NCBI GenBank assembly: GCA_026075535.2
Contig: AP026540.1
Location: 6,386,001-6,450,000 of the forward strand
DNA: 64,000 nt
Origin: Tricholoma matsutake
Lineage: Eukaryota > Basidiomycota > Agaricomycetes > Agaricales > Tricholomataceae
Direction of reading: 5' to 3'
The position numbers and the translations under genes are program-made. Shown here piece after piece: positions 37,001-47,524 of the stretch. Under the pieces are notes generated by a model. The model made no database searches, had not been told where the DNA came from, and saw only the letters and a program-made list of their open reading frames with translations. The number at the start of each line of letters is the position of its first letter. The stretch's first letter is position 1.

Positions 37001-37669
37001 ACCCCTTTCCTCTTAGACACTGGATGACATCCACGCATGGGATTTGAACCTCGCCAAACTCCCTCACACATCGAGACAGTGAATGGGTTCACAGAACGCA
37101 TGAGGGATAGCTTGGAGGAGGCAAGGGCAGCCTTAGCAAAGGCGAAGGACGACATGGCGCGATTTTACAACCAGCGCCACTCCCCAACCCCTCAGTACAA
37201 GGTTGGTGATCGAGTTTATCTTGACTCCAGTGACATCTCCACTACACATCCATCCAAGAAACTCGCTCATCGCTTCTTGGGACCTTTCCCCATTGTCAAG
37301 TGCATTGGAACACATGCCTATCGTCTACGCCTCCCAGCCTCCATGTCCAGACTCCATCCCGTCTTCCATGTCATCAAATTGCTTCCAGCTCCCCCAGATC
37401 TGTTCCCGGGATGCCATTCACACCCACCACCACCACCTACAGTGATCGAGGGAGAACCCCAATATGAAGTCGAGTCAATCTTGGACAGCCGTTTGCGTCG
37501 AGGAAAACTCCAGTATTTGGTACATTGGAAGGGTTATGGGTATGAGGAGAACTCATGGGTCGAAGAGTCTGACGTAAATGCCCCTCGGTTAATCAAGGAA
37601 TTCCACCGACGGCACACTGCTGCACCGCGTCGGATTCAAGTCATGGACTTTGGTCGTATACGATTTTGA
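34030..37669 (+). pseudogene. Gypsy-A pol: protease, RT, RNase H (partly deleted), integrase, chromodomain
   Basis: Pol lies one frame back from gag at the gag stop, suggesting -1 frameshifting or reinitiation. Protease LLDSGATGLFID is intact, as are [17 protein letters not shown] and the box [15 protein letters not shown] near 35510. RNase H is truncated by the 239-bp deletion at 35976, which also shifts the frame. Integrase follows with its HHCC zinc region ([19 protein letters not shown]), then DRGPQFMAEFTHELY and YHPQTDGQTERVNQELEQ. A chromodomain closes the ORF (LQYLVHWKGYGYEENSWVEE near 37540). Stops at 34558, 34615, 35131, 35800, 36707 and 37025 are all TGA. Confidence 0.92.
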
Positions 37670-37692
37670 ATGCATCAGGGCGATGCATCTTA

Positions 37693-37704
37693 GAGAGGGG
37701 GTGA
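37693..37704 (+). other. Polypurine tract of Gypsy-A
   Basis: GAGAGGGGGTGA directly before the 3' LTR, the expected place for plus-strand DNA priming. The same sequence precedes the Gypsy-B 3' LTR. Confidence 0.75.
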
Positions 37705-38130
37705 TGTAAGGGGACTAGGGAGGTGCCCTGTGTGTTTTTCCTATTTTTTATGTTTGTCCCATATTTTTCCCCACCTCATTTCCTTCTATTCTTCATTTTC
37801 TATGATTTTTCCGGATTTTATTACTAATTTTCCCTTGCTATCATGTTTGTATATGTTGACACTTTTATATTTAGAGGCGGAGTACCCCTTCCAACACATA
37901 CCCCTTGGTATGATGTCATTCGGTGGCCTTGATCCGCCTATCTCCGCCTTTTTCTATTTTTAGGTTATATTTGATTTTTGTCGTCTTCACATATACTGGG
38001 CATCAGCAAGGGGATCCTTAGAGTTTTCTCTTTGGATTTCCCTTTGCTAGGTGCGCCCCCAATCCCTGTATTATGTAGCATAATTTTAACTTCGGATTTC
38101 CCTTTGCTAGAGGCTTAGGTTGCCCTTATA
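37705..38130 (+). repeat. 3' LTR of Gypsy-A (426 bp)
   Basis: Begins TGTAAGGGGA and ends TTGCCCTTATA, followed by the CTGGG target duplication and resumed Gypsy-O integrase. Confidence 0.96.
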
Positions 38131-39355
38131 CTGGGAATATGTCTGGCCAAACCTCCGCACCTTTGTGCAGGAATTCTGCAAATCCTGTACCACTTGCAAA
38201 TGATCCAAATCACCTCGACACAAGCCCTACGGGTTCCTAAAACAACTTCCGGTTTTGGAATGACCTTGGAACTCCATCTCCATGGACTTCATTGAACAAC
38301 TACCCAACTCCAACGGTCACACCGCTATCCTGGTCATCGTTGACCACCTCACCAAGCAAGGCATCTTCATCCCAACTGTCAATGAAATCACAGCCCAAGA
38401 ACTAGCCAACCTGTTCGTCCTCCACGTCTTCTCCAAGCATGGTGTTCCATCGCACGTCACTTGCGACCGGGGATCTGAGTTTGTCTCCCATTTCTTCCGC
38501 TCCCTTGGAAAAGCACTCGACATGCAGATCCACTTCACTTCCGGTTATCACCCGCAAGGTGATGGTCAGACAGAACGACTTAATCAGACCTTGGAGCAGT
38601 ACCTCTGGATCTTCTGCAACTATCAGCAGGATGACTGGTCTCACCTCTTACCCTTGGGCGAATTTGCCTACAACAATGCTCCTTCCGCCTCTACAGGTGT
38701 ATCCCCTTTCTTTGCCAACAAAGGCTATCACCTGAACATTTCCATCTTTCCAGAACATGACTTAGCTTCACAGCACGCCTGCGAGTTTGTCGTCGACTTA
38801 GACGACCTTCATCAGGAGCTTTGGAAACAACTTGCGGCCGCTCAAGAGCGTTATCAAGGTCCTGTGGACAAACATCGGGCACCCGCACCCGACTTCAACA
38901 TTGGTGATTCTGCCTATGTCACTGCGGAAAATATCCGCACCACATGTCCTTCCAAGAAACTTTCCAAAAAGCACCATGGCCCCTTTGAAATCATCGCCTG
39001 CCCAGGCACTCACTCAGTCACCCTGCGGCTCCCGGATCACATGCGGGCCATTCACCCTGTTTTCCATGTCTCTCAACTAGAGAAACACTCCCCGAACACA
39101 ATTCCAAATTGAGTACAACCTCCACCTCCGATCACCATCGATGACGAGCTCGAATATGAGATTGCTGAAGTCCTCGACTCCAAAGTCAACAACCGACGTC
39201 ACTGCAAGATTCTCTACCTTGTCCGATGGGAAGGTTACCAGGGAACCGACAAAGAGACTTCCTGGCTACCTGTTATGGAACTTGACCACACCCAAGAACT
39301 CCTTGCGGATTTTCACACCCGCTACCTGCAGAAACCTGGACCATTACCCGCTTAA
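38131..39355 (+). pseudogene. Gypsy-O pol, second part: integrase core and chromodomain
   Basis: After Gypsy-A and the CTGGG repeat the integrase frame resumes exactly (EYVWPNLRTFVQEFCKSC, completing the HHCC zinc region). The DDE core follows: SMDFIEQLPNSNGHTAILVI, then CDRGSEFVSHFFRSL and YHPQGDGQTERLNQTLEQ. The C-terminal binding region has HPVFHVSQLEKH, then a chromodomain (EYEIAEVLDSKVN, ILYLVRWEGYQG). TGA codons at 38261 and 39110 stand at positions expected to be Arg. The ORF ends TAA at 39353-39355. Confidence 0.92.
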
Positions 39356-39569
39356 AGACTATTCACGTTACTTATTCACTCAGTCTGAACTCAGAACAAA
39401 TTTTATTGAAAAAAGATTTTTGGACCCGACTGGGTCCCTACACTACCACCGCTTCTCCTTCTCCATCTTCATCTCCCTCTCCCCCAACTTCGCCCGCATC
39501 TCCACCCTCATCCTTCTCTTCACCCTCCTCACCCTCTTCTTCATCCTCACTCTCCTCCTCATCATCAGC

Positions 39570-40432
39570 TCACCTTTTCTCCAGATATCTCTGGAAGGCC
39601 TCCCACTCATCTCCAGATTTCCGGATCCTGCATCTTTCCTGCCAGGACTCTCGCACTGCCCACTCCACCTCTTCATCACCCTCGTCGCTCTCCTCCCTGG
39701 CACTTTCTTCCTCCACCCACTCTGGGTCCATAGGATCCCGAATCTCCCCCATTGATTCCCGCACCACAGTAGCCACCTCAGCAAACCCCTTCCTTATCAA
39801 CTTCATCATTTGTTGCATTATTTCTGGGTTTTCCCTGGTTGCCCCGGTCGTTCCCGCTGGTTTTGCCACAGGGGCTTCCTGCCCCTCCCACACTACCTCC
39901 TCGCACTTATGTTTGACGTGTGTGCAGTTGTCGCACATGCGTCCCTTCGCACCCATCTTGAAACAAGTGATCTTTTGATATTTGCACCTAGGCCACTTGT
40001 CAGTAAAAAGAGACTGGAAAGGGAAACAAGGATGTACCTTTTGCAAGGCAACGCGGCCTGCACCTGCACCGGACCCTCCGACTCCTCCAACCCCACTCGC
40101 GCCTTCGACTTGGCAACTTTCTTTTTCTTGGGGGACTTGCTCCCCTCAGCCTCATCCTCCAAACCTGCAGCTGCAGCCGCCCAGTTCTTCTCTGCTCGTT
40201 TTGTGGCCGATGCCTCCTTTTTCCGCCCCTCTGCCTGACGCGCCTCCTCAGCCTTTGCAGCCTCCTCTGCTGCCTTCTGTGCCTCCTGCGCCCGGCGTTC
40301 CTCCTCCCTCGCTGCTTCCTCCAGCTCCTTCATCTCCTGTTCCATCTGCTCCTTCATTGCCCACTCCCTCTGTTTGTGTTGAGCCCTCATTGCGGCCAAT
40401 TTGATCTGTGCAGATACTGCTGGAGGGGACAT
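39570..40432 (-). CDS. Antisense ORF in Gypsy-O with a Zn(II)2Cys6-type cysteine pattern; unknown protein
   Basis: On the strand opposite pol, between pol and the 3' LTR. Exon 1 (40432-40038) encodes a start MSPPAVSAQIKLAAMRA, then a long Glu/Ala/Lys coiled coil and a Lys-rich patch (SPKKKKVAKSKA). Exon 2 (39987-39570) joins across a 50-bp GT-AG intron (39988-40037). The splice keeps frame (813 nt, 270 residues) and completes a cysteine array CKRC-x6-C, 9 residues, CDNC-x6-C. That is the spacing of fungal Zn(II)2Cys6 DNA-binding domains. The tail is acidic (EEESAREESDEGDEEVEWAV). No stop interrupts it, unlike the surrounding genes. A similar cysteine-rich antisense ORF may exist in related Agaricomycete retroelements, but I cannot confirm that. 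Function unknown; the intron is predicted. Confidence 0.6.
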
Positions 40433-40556
40433 AATTGATAGTTGATGGGGGAAGGAAAGAACGTGAAAATTTTTTCAACCAATTACCGCATTCAGAAAAT
40501 TCAACCAACTTCCTCATTTGGACTCAAACCCTCATGTGCCTCGTAGGCTTGGCACT

Positions 40557-40566
40557 AAGGGGGAAA
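40557..40566 (+). other. Polypurine tract of Gypsy-O
   Basis: AAGGGGGAAA three bases before the 3' LTR. Confidence 0.65.
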
Positions 40567-40569
40567 TAC

Positions 40570-41195
40570 TGTCAAGAACCGTTCCTCACCCGATTGGAAC
40601 CTGCATCCATCTGACTCTTTCCCGCACGTCGAACATGACTTTTGTCTACGCCTCCCGATTTTGTTCTCGGCCGCCTTGCACTGCCCACGCTGCTGTGCAT
40701 CAGGCCGCCTTGTACAGCATCCATGGCTGCCTTTCCAAGGCTGCCGTCATTCCTGTTCTGCATTATTCTGGACTACAGTATTTAAGCTTAGTTAGTTTTG
40801 CCTTGTATTCCCCAGTTTGTATATCGACATAGACTTGACTTTACCCTGCCAATCTAAAACCTCCTTCTACTCCAACCCCTGTCCTCTAAGAGTCTGAACT
40901 ACATTTGACTCAACCTCTAGTCTCCCTCTGAAGTTCTAGTCTCATCTGAACTCAACCTAAGTCCCTCCGTACTCCTCCCCACGTTTACCCGCACTTTCCT
41001 GCTCCTACCTCTAAACCCTCGACTTGAAATTAGGACACCAGATGAGGTGAAGGGCGCAGCTTCTTACAAGCTGAAGCCAAGTCCTTTCTGTTCCCCCTCC
41101 CACAGAATCCGCATCGACCCGACAATCTCCTGCTATCATCACCCGCAGTGTCCAGACAGATTCCGAAGCGGCCCCTCTAGGATCAGTTCTTAACA
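40570..41195 (+). repeat. 3' LTR of Gypsy-O (626 bp)
   Basis: Same ends as the 5' LTR but about 80 bp shorter, and followed by the CTATG target duplication. Confidence 0.92.
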
Positions 41196-41200
41196 CTATG

Positions 41201-41898
41201 TATAGTAGAAATTTATTACATACCAATAAGTCTCCTATGATTCCATACTCATCCCAAAGCTCCTTAAGAGTACATGCATCAAGTAGAGTATCTGTATGTT
41301 GATGAGATTGACGGACACTTGGTTGATCAAGATTGTCAGATGGGGAAGTACATCTGATCAATATTAGTTGATTGCCACCATGAAACACAGAGGTGAATGT
41401 AGTACCGAGAACACCAGCCTTGAACAATACAAGCAAGTAGTGCCTGCTCAGAATAATCTGCAATGTAAGGACCCAAGCCATAAATGACACATCGGAAGTG
41501 ACCATCAGCACATCTTGTCATCCATGGTTGTGACATGTATGGCTGGAGGGATGAAAGGATGTGTTCCAGTGAGTCATGAAAAAGTTGTCGCTGGAATTTT
41601 CGAAAATTTGCATCACTAGCATACTCTCGTGATGCTATATCATTCTTAGTATCAGATAATGAATCAGAGAAAAATATGGAAGATAGAACAACAAACTTTT
41701 GGGAATGGCAAGAAATCCCAATAATGCTACACCATTCTGGTGTGCTCGGCAAGCTGAGTTGTGAATGTTGCCAGGAGAAATGTACAGAGGATAGAATTTG
41801 GTGTGTCCTGTTGCTACTGATATAGTTGTTTTGTCGCTTCCAAGAACAATTGGCACAAACATTGCACCATGACACTCTTCATCTTCTGCAATGATATC
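41201..41898 (-). pseudogene. Plavaka transposase, middle block
   Basis: Minus-strand reading: DIIAEDEECHGAMFVPIVLG, then GSDKTTISVATGHTKFYPLY, a lesion near 41700, DANFRKFQRQLFHDSLEHIL, FRCVIYGLGPYIADYSEQAL, ACIVQGWCSR, a probable intron, and SHQHTDTLLDACTLKELWDE with YGIIGDLLV at the Gypsy-O border. These are characteristic Plavaka transposase motifs. The block is bounded by Gypsy-O on one side and Gypsy-B on the other. Confidence 0.75.
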
Positions 41899-41903
41899 CT
41901 GTG

Positions 41904-42329
41904 TGTAAGGGGACTAAGGGGGTGCCCTGTGTGTTTTTCCTATTTTTTATGTTCGTCCCATATTTTTCCCCACCTCATTTCCTTCTATTCTTCATTTTCT
42001 ATGATTTTTCCGGATTTTATTACTAATTTTCCCTTGCTATCATGTTTGTATATGTTGACACTTTTATATTTAGAGGCGGAGTACCCCTTCTGACACATAC
42101 CCCTTGGTATGATGTCATTCGGTGGCCTTGATCCGCCTATCTCTGCCTTTTTCTATTTTTAGGTTATATTTGATTTTTGTCGTCTTCACATATACTGGGC
42201 ATCAGCAAGGGGATCCTTAGAGTTTTCTCTTTGGATTTCCCTTTGCTAGGTGCGCCCCCAATCCCTGTATTATGTAGCATAATTTTAACTTCGGATTTCC
42301 CTTTGCTAGAGGCTTAGGTTGCCCTTATA
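41904..42329 (+). repeat. 5' LTR of Gypsy-B (426 bp)
   Basis: TGTAAGGG...CCCTTATA; differs from its 3' partner at only a few sites, nearly all transitions and mostly at CpG. Confidence 0.96.
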
Positions 42330-42495
42330 GTAGAAAACTCTCCCCTAAGGCCCGAAAATCGCGAACGCGCTGCCCAAGATAGGCAGGTACAGACTGGACA
42401 ACGCTTCCCAAAGCTCCACAGAGTCCCTACACACCGTTCCAGATACTCTCGCCTTTATTGCGCCGCCATTTTCGCCAAACGTGCTCCCTAGCGAC

Positions 42496-43614
42496 ATGGA
42501 CACATCAGAACGCTTCGACGCGCTTGAAAGCGACGTTTCCGGAATGCGCACGCAAATCGACTTGCTTAAATCTACGATTGAAAACTTCGTTAGGACCCTC
42601 CAGGCTAACCCTACGACTAATAGCTCCCCCTTCACGACTCCAAGCGCACCCAACAACGATGTTTTGCCAAACGCGTCCACTAAGGAACGTGCCCAGATCA
42701 AACCGTCCCCCCCCGCCGAATTTAATGGTGCACGTGCGCAGGGACATGCATTCCTTAATTCCTGTGAGTTATACATTAGTCTCCAGTCGCATCAATTCAT
42801 TGATGAGGCTGCAAAAATTTATTGGGCCTTCACATACATGAAATCTGAACGCGCCTATCTCTATGTGGACCGTATCCTACGTCAAACTAAAGAACTTGGT
42901 TCTCTACCTTTCTCCACTTGGGGTGACTTTCGAGCTGAGTTCGTACGCCACTTCTGCCCCCTCAATGAACGCCACCGAGCAGTGACACGACTTGAGTCAT
43001 CCGCTTACCACCAGGGACGTCGATCCGTGGACGACTATATCGATGAGTTCAAGGATTTGGTGGACATGGCAGGATATGGGAGTGGGTTACCAGTGGTGGT
43101 GAAGTTCCGACGGGGGCTCCACCGAGAAATTCAGGACCAGATTGCACAGATGTTGGAAGGGCGCCCAGCGGACGATGATATCCTTGCTTGGTATGAAGCT
43201 GCTTCACTCTGTGACGAGAACCGACTCACAAATGCGGCGTTTAATGCTGCATTCTGTGCTCCAACTACCACTCATACACCCTACACCTTCAATCGAAGCC
43301 TTCCCCGCCCTAACCCCATTCCTGCTTGTCAAACTCCCACACCAGCCGTCAATATCCCAGTACCAATGGATGTTGATGCAGCCCGCAGCCGTGCACGTAA
43401 GTTGGATCTCTGCTACCATTGTGGGGAACCTGGACACAGGGCTGGAGCGTGTCCCCATCGTCAGGATATCCGCATGCTCACCCCCGAGGGACGAGATGAA
43501 CTCCTGCAAGATCTGTTGGCACTTGTAGATGTTGAGGAAGCGAAGGATCAAGTTGCAGAGGAGGTTAAGCTGGAAGTTGTAAAGGAGCAGGATTTTCCTA
43601 TTCGCAGCGAGTGA
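42496..43614 (+). CDS. Gypsy-B gag, intact
   Basis: A 372-residue ORF from ATG 42496 (MDTSERFDALESDVSGMRTQ). The N-terminal coiled coil is followed by a Thr/Pro/Asn linker, the retrotrans_gag core (FNGARAQGHAFLNSCELYI to GRRSVDDYIDEFKDLVDMAG) and a CCHC knuckle CYHCGEPGHRAGAC near 43420. An acidic tail ends in TGA at 43612. It forms the virus-like particle and binds element RNA. It is the only complete sense-strand retroelement gene in the window, so it could in principle be expressed. Confidence 0.9.
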   Translation: MDTSERFDALESDVSGMRTQIDLLKSTIENFVRTLQANPTTNSSPFTTPSAPNNDVLPNASTKERAQIKPSPPAEFNGARAQGHAFLNSCELYISLQSHQFIDEAAKIYWAFTYMKSERAYLYVDRILRQTKELGSLPFSTWGDFRAEFVRHFCPLNERHRAVTRLESSAYHQGRRSVDDYIDEFKDLVDMAGYGSGLPVVVKFRRGLHREIQDQIAQMLEGRPADDDILAWYEAASLCDENRLTNAAFNAAFCAPTTTHTPYTFNRSLPRPNPIPACQTPTPAVNIPVPMDVDAARSRARKLDLCYHCGEPGHRAGACPHRQDIRMLTPEGRDELLQDLLALVDVEEAKDQVAEEVKLEVVKEQDFPIRSE

Positions 43615-46600
43615 ATCGTACGCCCTCACTGCCTGTCCATAACCGCTTTGAAGTCTTGTCAGTTGAATCCCTGGAGAATGAATCCATTTCTGTGACTGCT
43701 CCCCTCTCTGACCCTTCGAAGTTGGCTAAAGACGTACCTGCTCTCCCCATCTCTCCTTCTACTCCACGTCCCAAAATTAAATCATGGGAGTGTAAACTAC
43801 CACGCAAGTATATTGTGGCATCCACTCCCTCTGCACATTCCTTAAACCTAGCCATCGAACTGCAGATGACCGACACTGGACAGATACTCGGTGTTTCTGC
43901 GCTCCTGGACTCTGGTGCGACTGGTCTCTTCATCGACTCCCATCTGGTACAACAACATTGTCTAAATACTCGCTCACTCTCACGTCCGATACCTGTATAT
44001 AACGTGGATGGATCCCCAAATGAAGCTGGTGCCATCCGAGAGGTTGCAGACCTGGTTCTCCGTTACAAAGATCATAGTGAGCATGCCCTTTTTGCTGTCA
44101 CTCAATTAGGAAAGCAAAAGGCGATTTTGGGATATCCATGGCTTCGAGACCATAACCCAGAGGTCGACTGGCGCACCGGGGAGGTTACCATGAGCCGATG
44201 TCCATCCCGCTGTCGGACGTGTTTCACAGAAGCCAGGCAAGAACGTCGTGGACAGAAGGCGGCAATATGACGAACTCAGAAGTGTCGTGCTGGACCCCTG
44301 CCTATACCTGAAGTGGAATTGGAAGGGGTTCCTGATCTAATGCCGGACTCGGATGATGATGATGAGGACCCAGAGGAAGTGGAGGAGGATGATCGGATCT
44401 TCTACACTGCGATTCGCTCATCGCATGAGGTGTGTGCCACATCGAACATATCCCAACGCCTCGCCGAGGCCTTCCACAAAAACAACGCTGCTAAATCCTC
44501 TACTAACTCCTTACTCCCTCATCTCCATGAGTTTGAAGACGTGTTCTCCAAGGAGTCATTCGACTCTCTTCCTGCGCGTAAGCCATGGGATCACGCGATC
44601 GAACTCACCCCCGGCGCAACCCCTTCATCCTGCAAGGTCTATCCTCTCTCTCCGGAGGAACAACAGCAGCTTGACCAGTTCATCGACGAGCACCTGGCCT
44701 CTGGACGTATTTGACCATCGAAGTCACCCATGGCCTCTCCCTTTTTCTTTGTCAAGAAGAAGGATGGCTCACTTCAACCGGTTCAAGACTACAGAAGACT
44801 CAACAACATCACGGTCAAAAATCGCTACCCACTACCCCTCATCTCTGAACTCGTAAACCAGCTCCGTGGAGCCCGATACTTCACCAAGCTCGATGTCTGT
44901 TGGGGCTATAATAATGTGAGGATAAAGGAGGGAGATGAGTGGAAGGCAGCCTTTCATACCAACCGTGGTCTTTTTGAACCGCTTGTCATGTTCTTTGGCC
45001 TTACTAATAGCCCTGCCACCTTTCAGACGATGATGAACGACATCTTCCATGACCTCATCCTCGAAGGCGTTGTCTGCATCTATCTCGACGACATCCTCAT
45101 CTTCACTCGCACGGTTGAAGAGCACCGTCGCATCACGCGCCTCGTCCTAGAGCGACTTCGACGGTACAAACTCTACCTTCGTCAGGACAAATGCGAGTTC
45201 GAAAGGACCAAGATCAAGTACCTTGGCCTGATTATCTCGGAGGGTCAAGTGGAGATGGATCCTATCAAGGTAAATGGGGTCACAGCTTGGCCTACGCCCA
45301 CAAACAAGAAGGAGGTGCAGTCTTTCCTGGGCTTCATCAATTTTTATCGGCGTTTTATCAAGGATTTCTCACATCATGCACGACCGCTGTTCGACTTGAC
45401 AGGAAAGGAGGCATGGAGGTGGGATAATGCACAACAGGAGGCGTTCGAAAAGCTTAAGGAGATGGTCACTTCCGCTCCGATCCTTACCTTTGCTGACGAT
45501 TCGCGTCCTTTTCGTGTAGAAGCTGACAGTTCTGACTTTGCGACGGGCGCTGTGTTGTCTCAGCAGTCTCCAGAGGACCAGAAGTGGCATCCTGTTGCGT
45601 TCTACTCCAAAAGCCTTAGTGCTGTAGAGAGAAACTACGAGATCCATGACAAGGAGATGTTGGCGATAATGTGTGCGCTTGAGGAGTGGTGACACTTCCT
45701 CGAGGGTGCCCAACACAAGGTGGAAATTTGGACGGATCACAAGAACCTCGAGTACTTCATGATGGCCAAGAAATTGAACCATCGTCAAGCTCGTTGGTCC
45801 CTGTATCTATCTAGATTCGACTTCTCCTTGCACCACCGTCCAGGTCGCAGCATGGGGAAGACCGATGCCCTATCCCGACGTGCAGACCATGGGGATGGCA
45901 GTGGTGACAACCAAAACATTGTGCTGTTGCAGCCAGACCTGTTCACCATTCGGGCACTGGAAGGCATCGTACCCCAGGGCGAGGAGCGGGACATTCTACA
46001 TGACATTCGTCGCGCAAACCGTAGCGGTTTACATGAGGATGTTGTCGCCCGAGCTGTTAAAGAACTGAGGAAGGGATCGACCCTTTCCTTACATGCGGCA
46101 GAGTGGGCTGAAAAGGAGGACTTGTTGTATTTCAGGGATCGCATCTATGTTCCCAATGACCCAGACCTTCGCCGGCGCATCATATCCCAACACCATGACT
46201 CACAGATTGCTGGCCACCCCAGACGCTGGAAGACCTTGGAGCTCACCTCATGGAACTATTGGTGGCCACAAATGTCACAGCTCATTGGTCAGTATTGTCG
46301 CACTTGTGACCTTTGCTTACGCACCAAGGTCCCTCGTCGCAAACCTATTGGTGAGCTACACCCTCTTCCTGTTCCAGAGAGTCGTTAGGATGTCGTCAGC
46401 ATCGACTTTGTGGTGGAATTGCCAGAGTCAAACGGGTTTGATGCGGTGATGTGCACAGTTGACTCAGTGGGAAAACGCGCTCACTTCATTCCCACTCACA
46501 CCACTGTCAGTGCCCTAGGTGCCGCTCGACTCTACCTCCACCATGTGTGGAAGTTACATGGACTTCCTGGTGCCTTCCTCTCGGATCGTGGCCCTCAGTT

Positions 46601-47489
46601 CATGGCAGAGTTCACTCGTGAGCTGTACCGACTCCTGGGGATCAAACTCCTCGCTTCAACTGCTTATCATCCACAAACTGATGGCCAGACGGAGTGAGTC
46701 AACCAGGAACTGGAGCAGTACATCCGCCTCTTTGTCAATGAACGCCAGGACGATTGGGATGATCTCCTTCCTTTGGCCGAGTTCAGATACAACAACCATG
46801 TCCATGCTTCCACTCAACAGACCCCTTTCCTCTTAGACACTGGACGACATCCACGCATGGGATTTGAACCTCGCCAAACTCCCTCACACATCGAGACAGT
46901 GAATGGGTTCACAGAACGCATGAGGGATAGCTTGGAGGAGGCAAGGGCAGCCTTAGCAAAGGCGAAGGACGACATGGCGCGATTTTACAACCAGCGCCAC
47001 TCCCCAACCCCTCAGTACAAGGTTGGTGATCGAGTTTATCTTGACTCCAGTGACATCTCCACTACACTTCCATCCAAGAAACTCGCTCATCGCTTCTTGG
47101 GACCTTTCCCCATTGTCAAGTGCGTTGGAACACATGCCTATCGTCTACGCCTCCCAGCCTCCATGTCCAGACTCCATCCCGTCTTCCATGTCATCAAATT
47201 GCTTCCAGCTCCCCCAGATCCGTTCCCGGGACGCCATTCACACCCACCACCACCACCTACAGTGATCGAGGGAGAACCCCAATATGAAGTTGAGTCAATC
47301 TTGGACAGCCGTTTGCGTCGAGGAAAACTCCAGTATTTGGTACATTGGAAGGGTTATGGGTATGAGGAGAACTCATGGGTCGAAGAGTCTGACGTAAATG
47401 CCCCTCGGTTAATCAAGGAATTCCACCGACGGCACACTGCTGCACCGCGTCGGATTCAAGTCATGGACTTTGGTCGTATACGATTTTGA
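43611..47489 (+). pseudogene. Gypsy-B pol: protease, RT, RNase H, integrase, chromodomain, with five stops
   Basis: The frame is shifted -1 from gag and opens at the gag stop with no ATG at the border. Order: protease SALLDSGATGLFIDSH (catalytic Asp present); RT with [19 protein letters not shown] and [15 protein letters not shown]; RNase H (FRVEADSSDFATGAVLSQQS, then IHDKEMLAIMCALEEW); the integrase zinc region, then DRGPQFMAEFTRELY and YHPQTDGQTE; and a chromodomain near 47330-47400. Stops: TGA at 44268, 44712, 45690 and 46695; TAG at 46386 (TGG in Gypsy-A). Apart from the stops the frame is continuous. Confidence 0.93.
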
Positions 47490-47512
47490 ATGCATCGGGG
47501 CGATGCATCTTA

Positions 47513-47524
47513 GAGAGGGGGTGA
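47513..47524 (+). other. Polypurine tract of Gypsy-B
   Basis: GAGAGGGGGTGA directly before the 3' LTR, identical to Gypsy-A. Confidence 0.75.

Larger units (their letters stand above)
32323..38130 (+). mobile_element. Gypsy-A: Ty3/Gypsy chromovirus nested inside Gypsy-O
   Basis: Two 426-bp LTRs (TGTAAGGG...CCCTTATA) flank gag and pol, with target duplication CTGGG at 32318-32322 and 38131-38135. It is the sister copy of Gypsy-B with few differences, mostly C/T and G/A, plus a 239-bp deletion at 35976. Total length is 5808 bp. Confidence 0.96.
27776..41195 (+). mobile_element. Gypsy-O: Ty3/Gypsy chromovirus inserted in the Plavaka element and itself split by Gypsy-A
   Basis: Two LTRs begin TGTCAAGAAC and end GTTCTTAACA, flanked by the 5-bp target duplication CTATG (27771-27775 and 41196-41200). 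Gene order is gag, protease, RT, RNase H, integrase, chromodomain on the plus strand, then an antisense ORF, a polypurine tract and the 3' LTR. Gypsy-A occupies 32323-38130. Removing Gypsy-O restores the Plavaka reading from KELWDEYGIIGDLLV (41250, minus) to PFTASFPRADIHELI (27730, minus). Confidence 0.93.
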
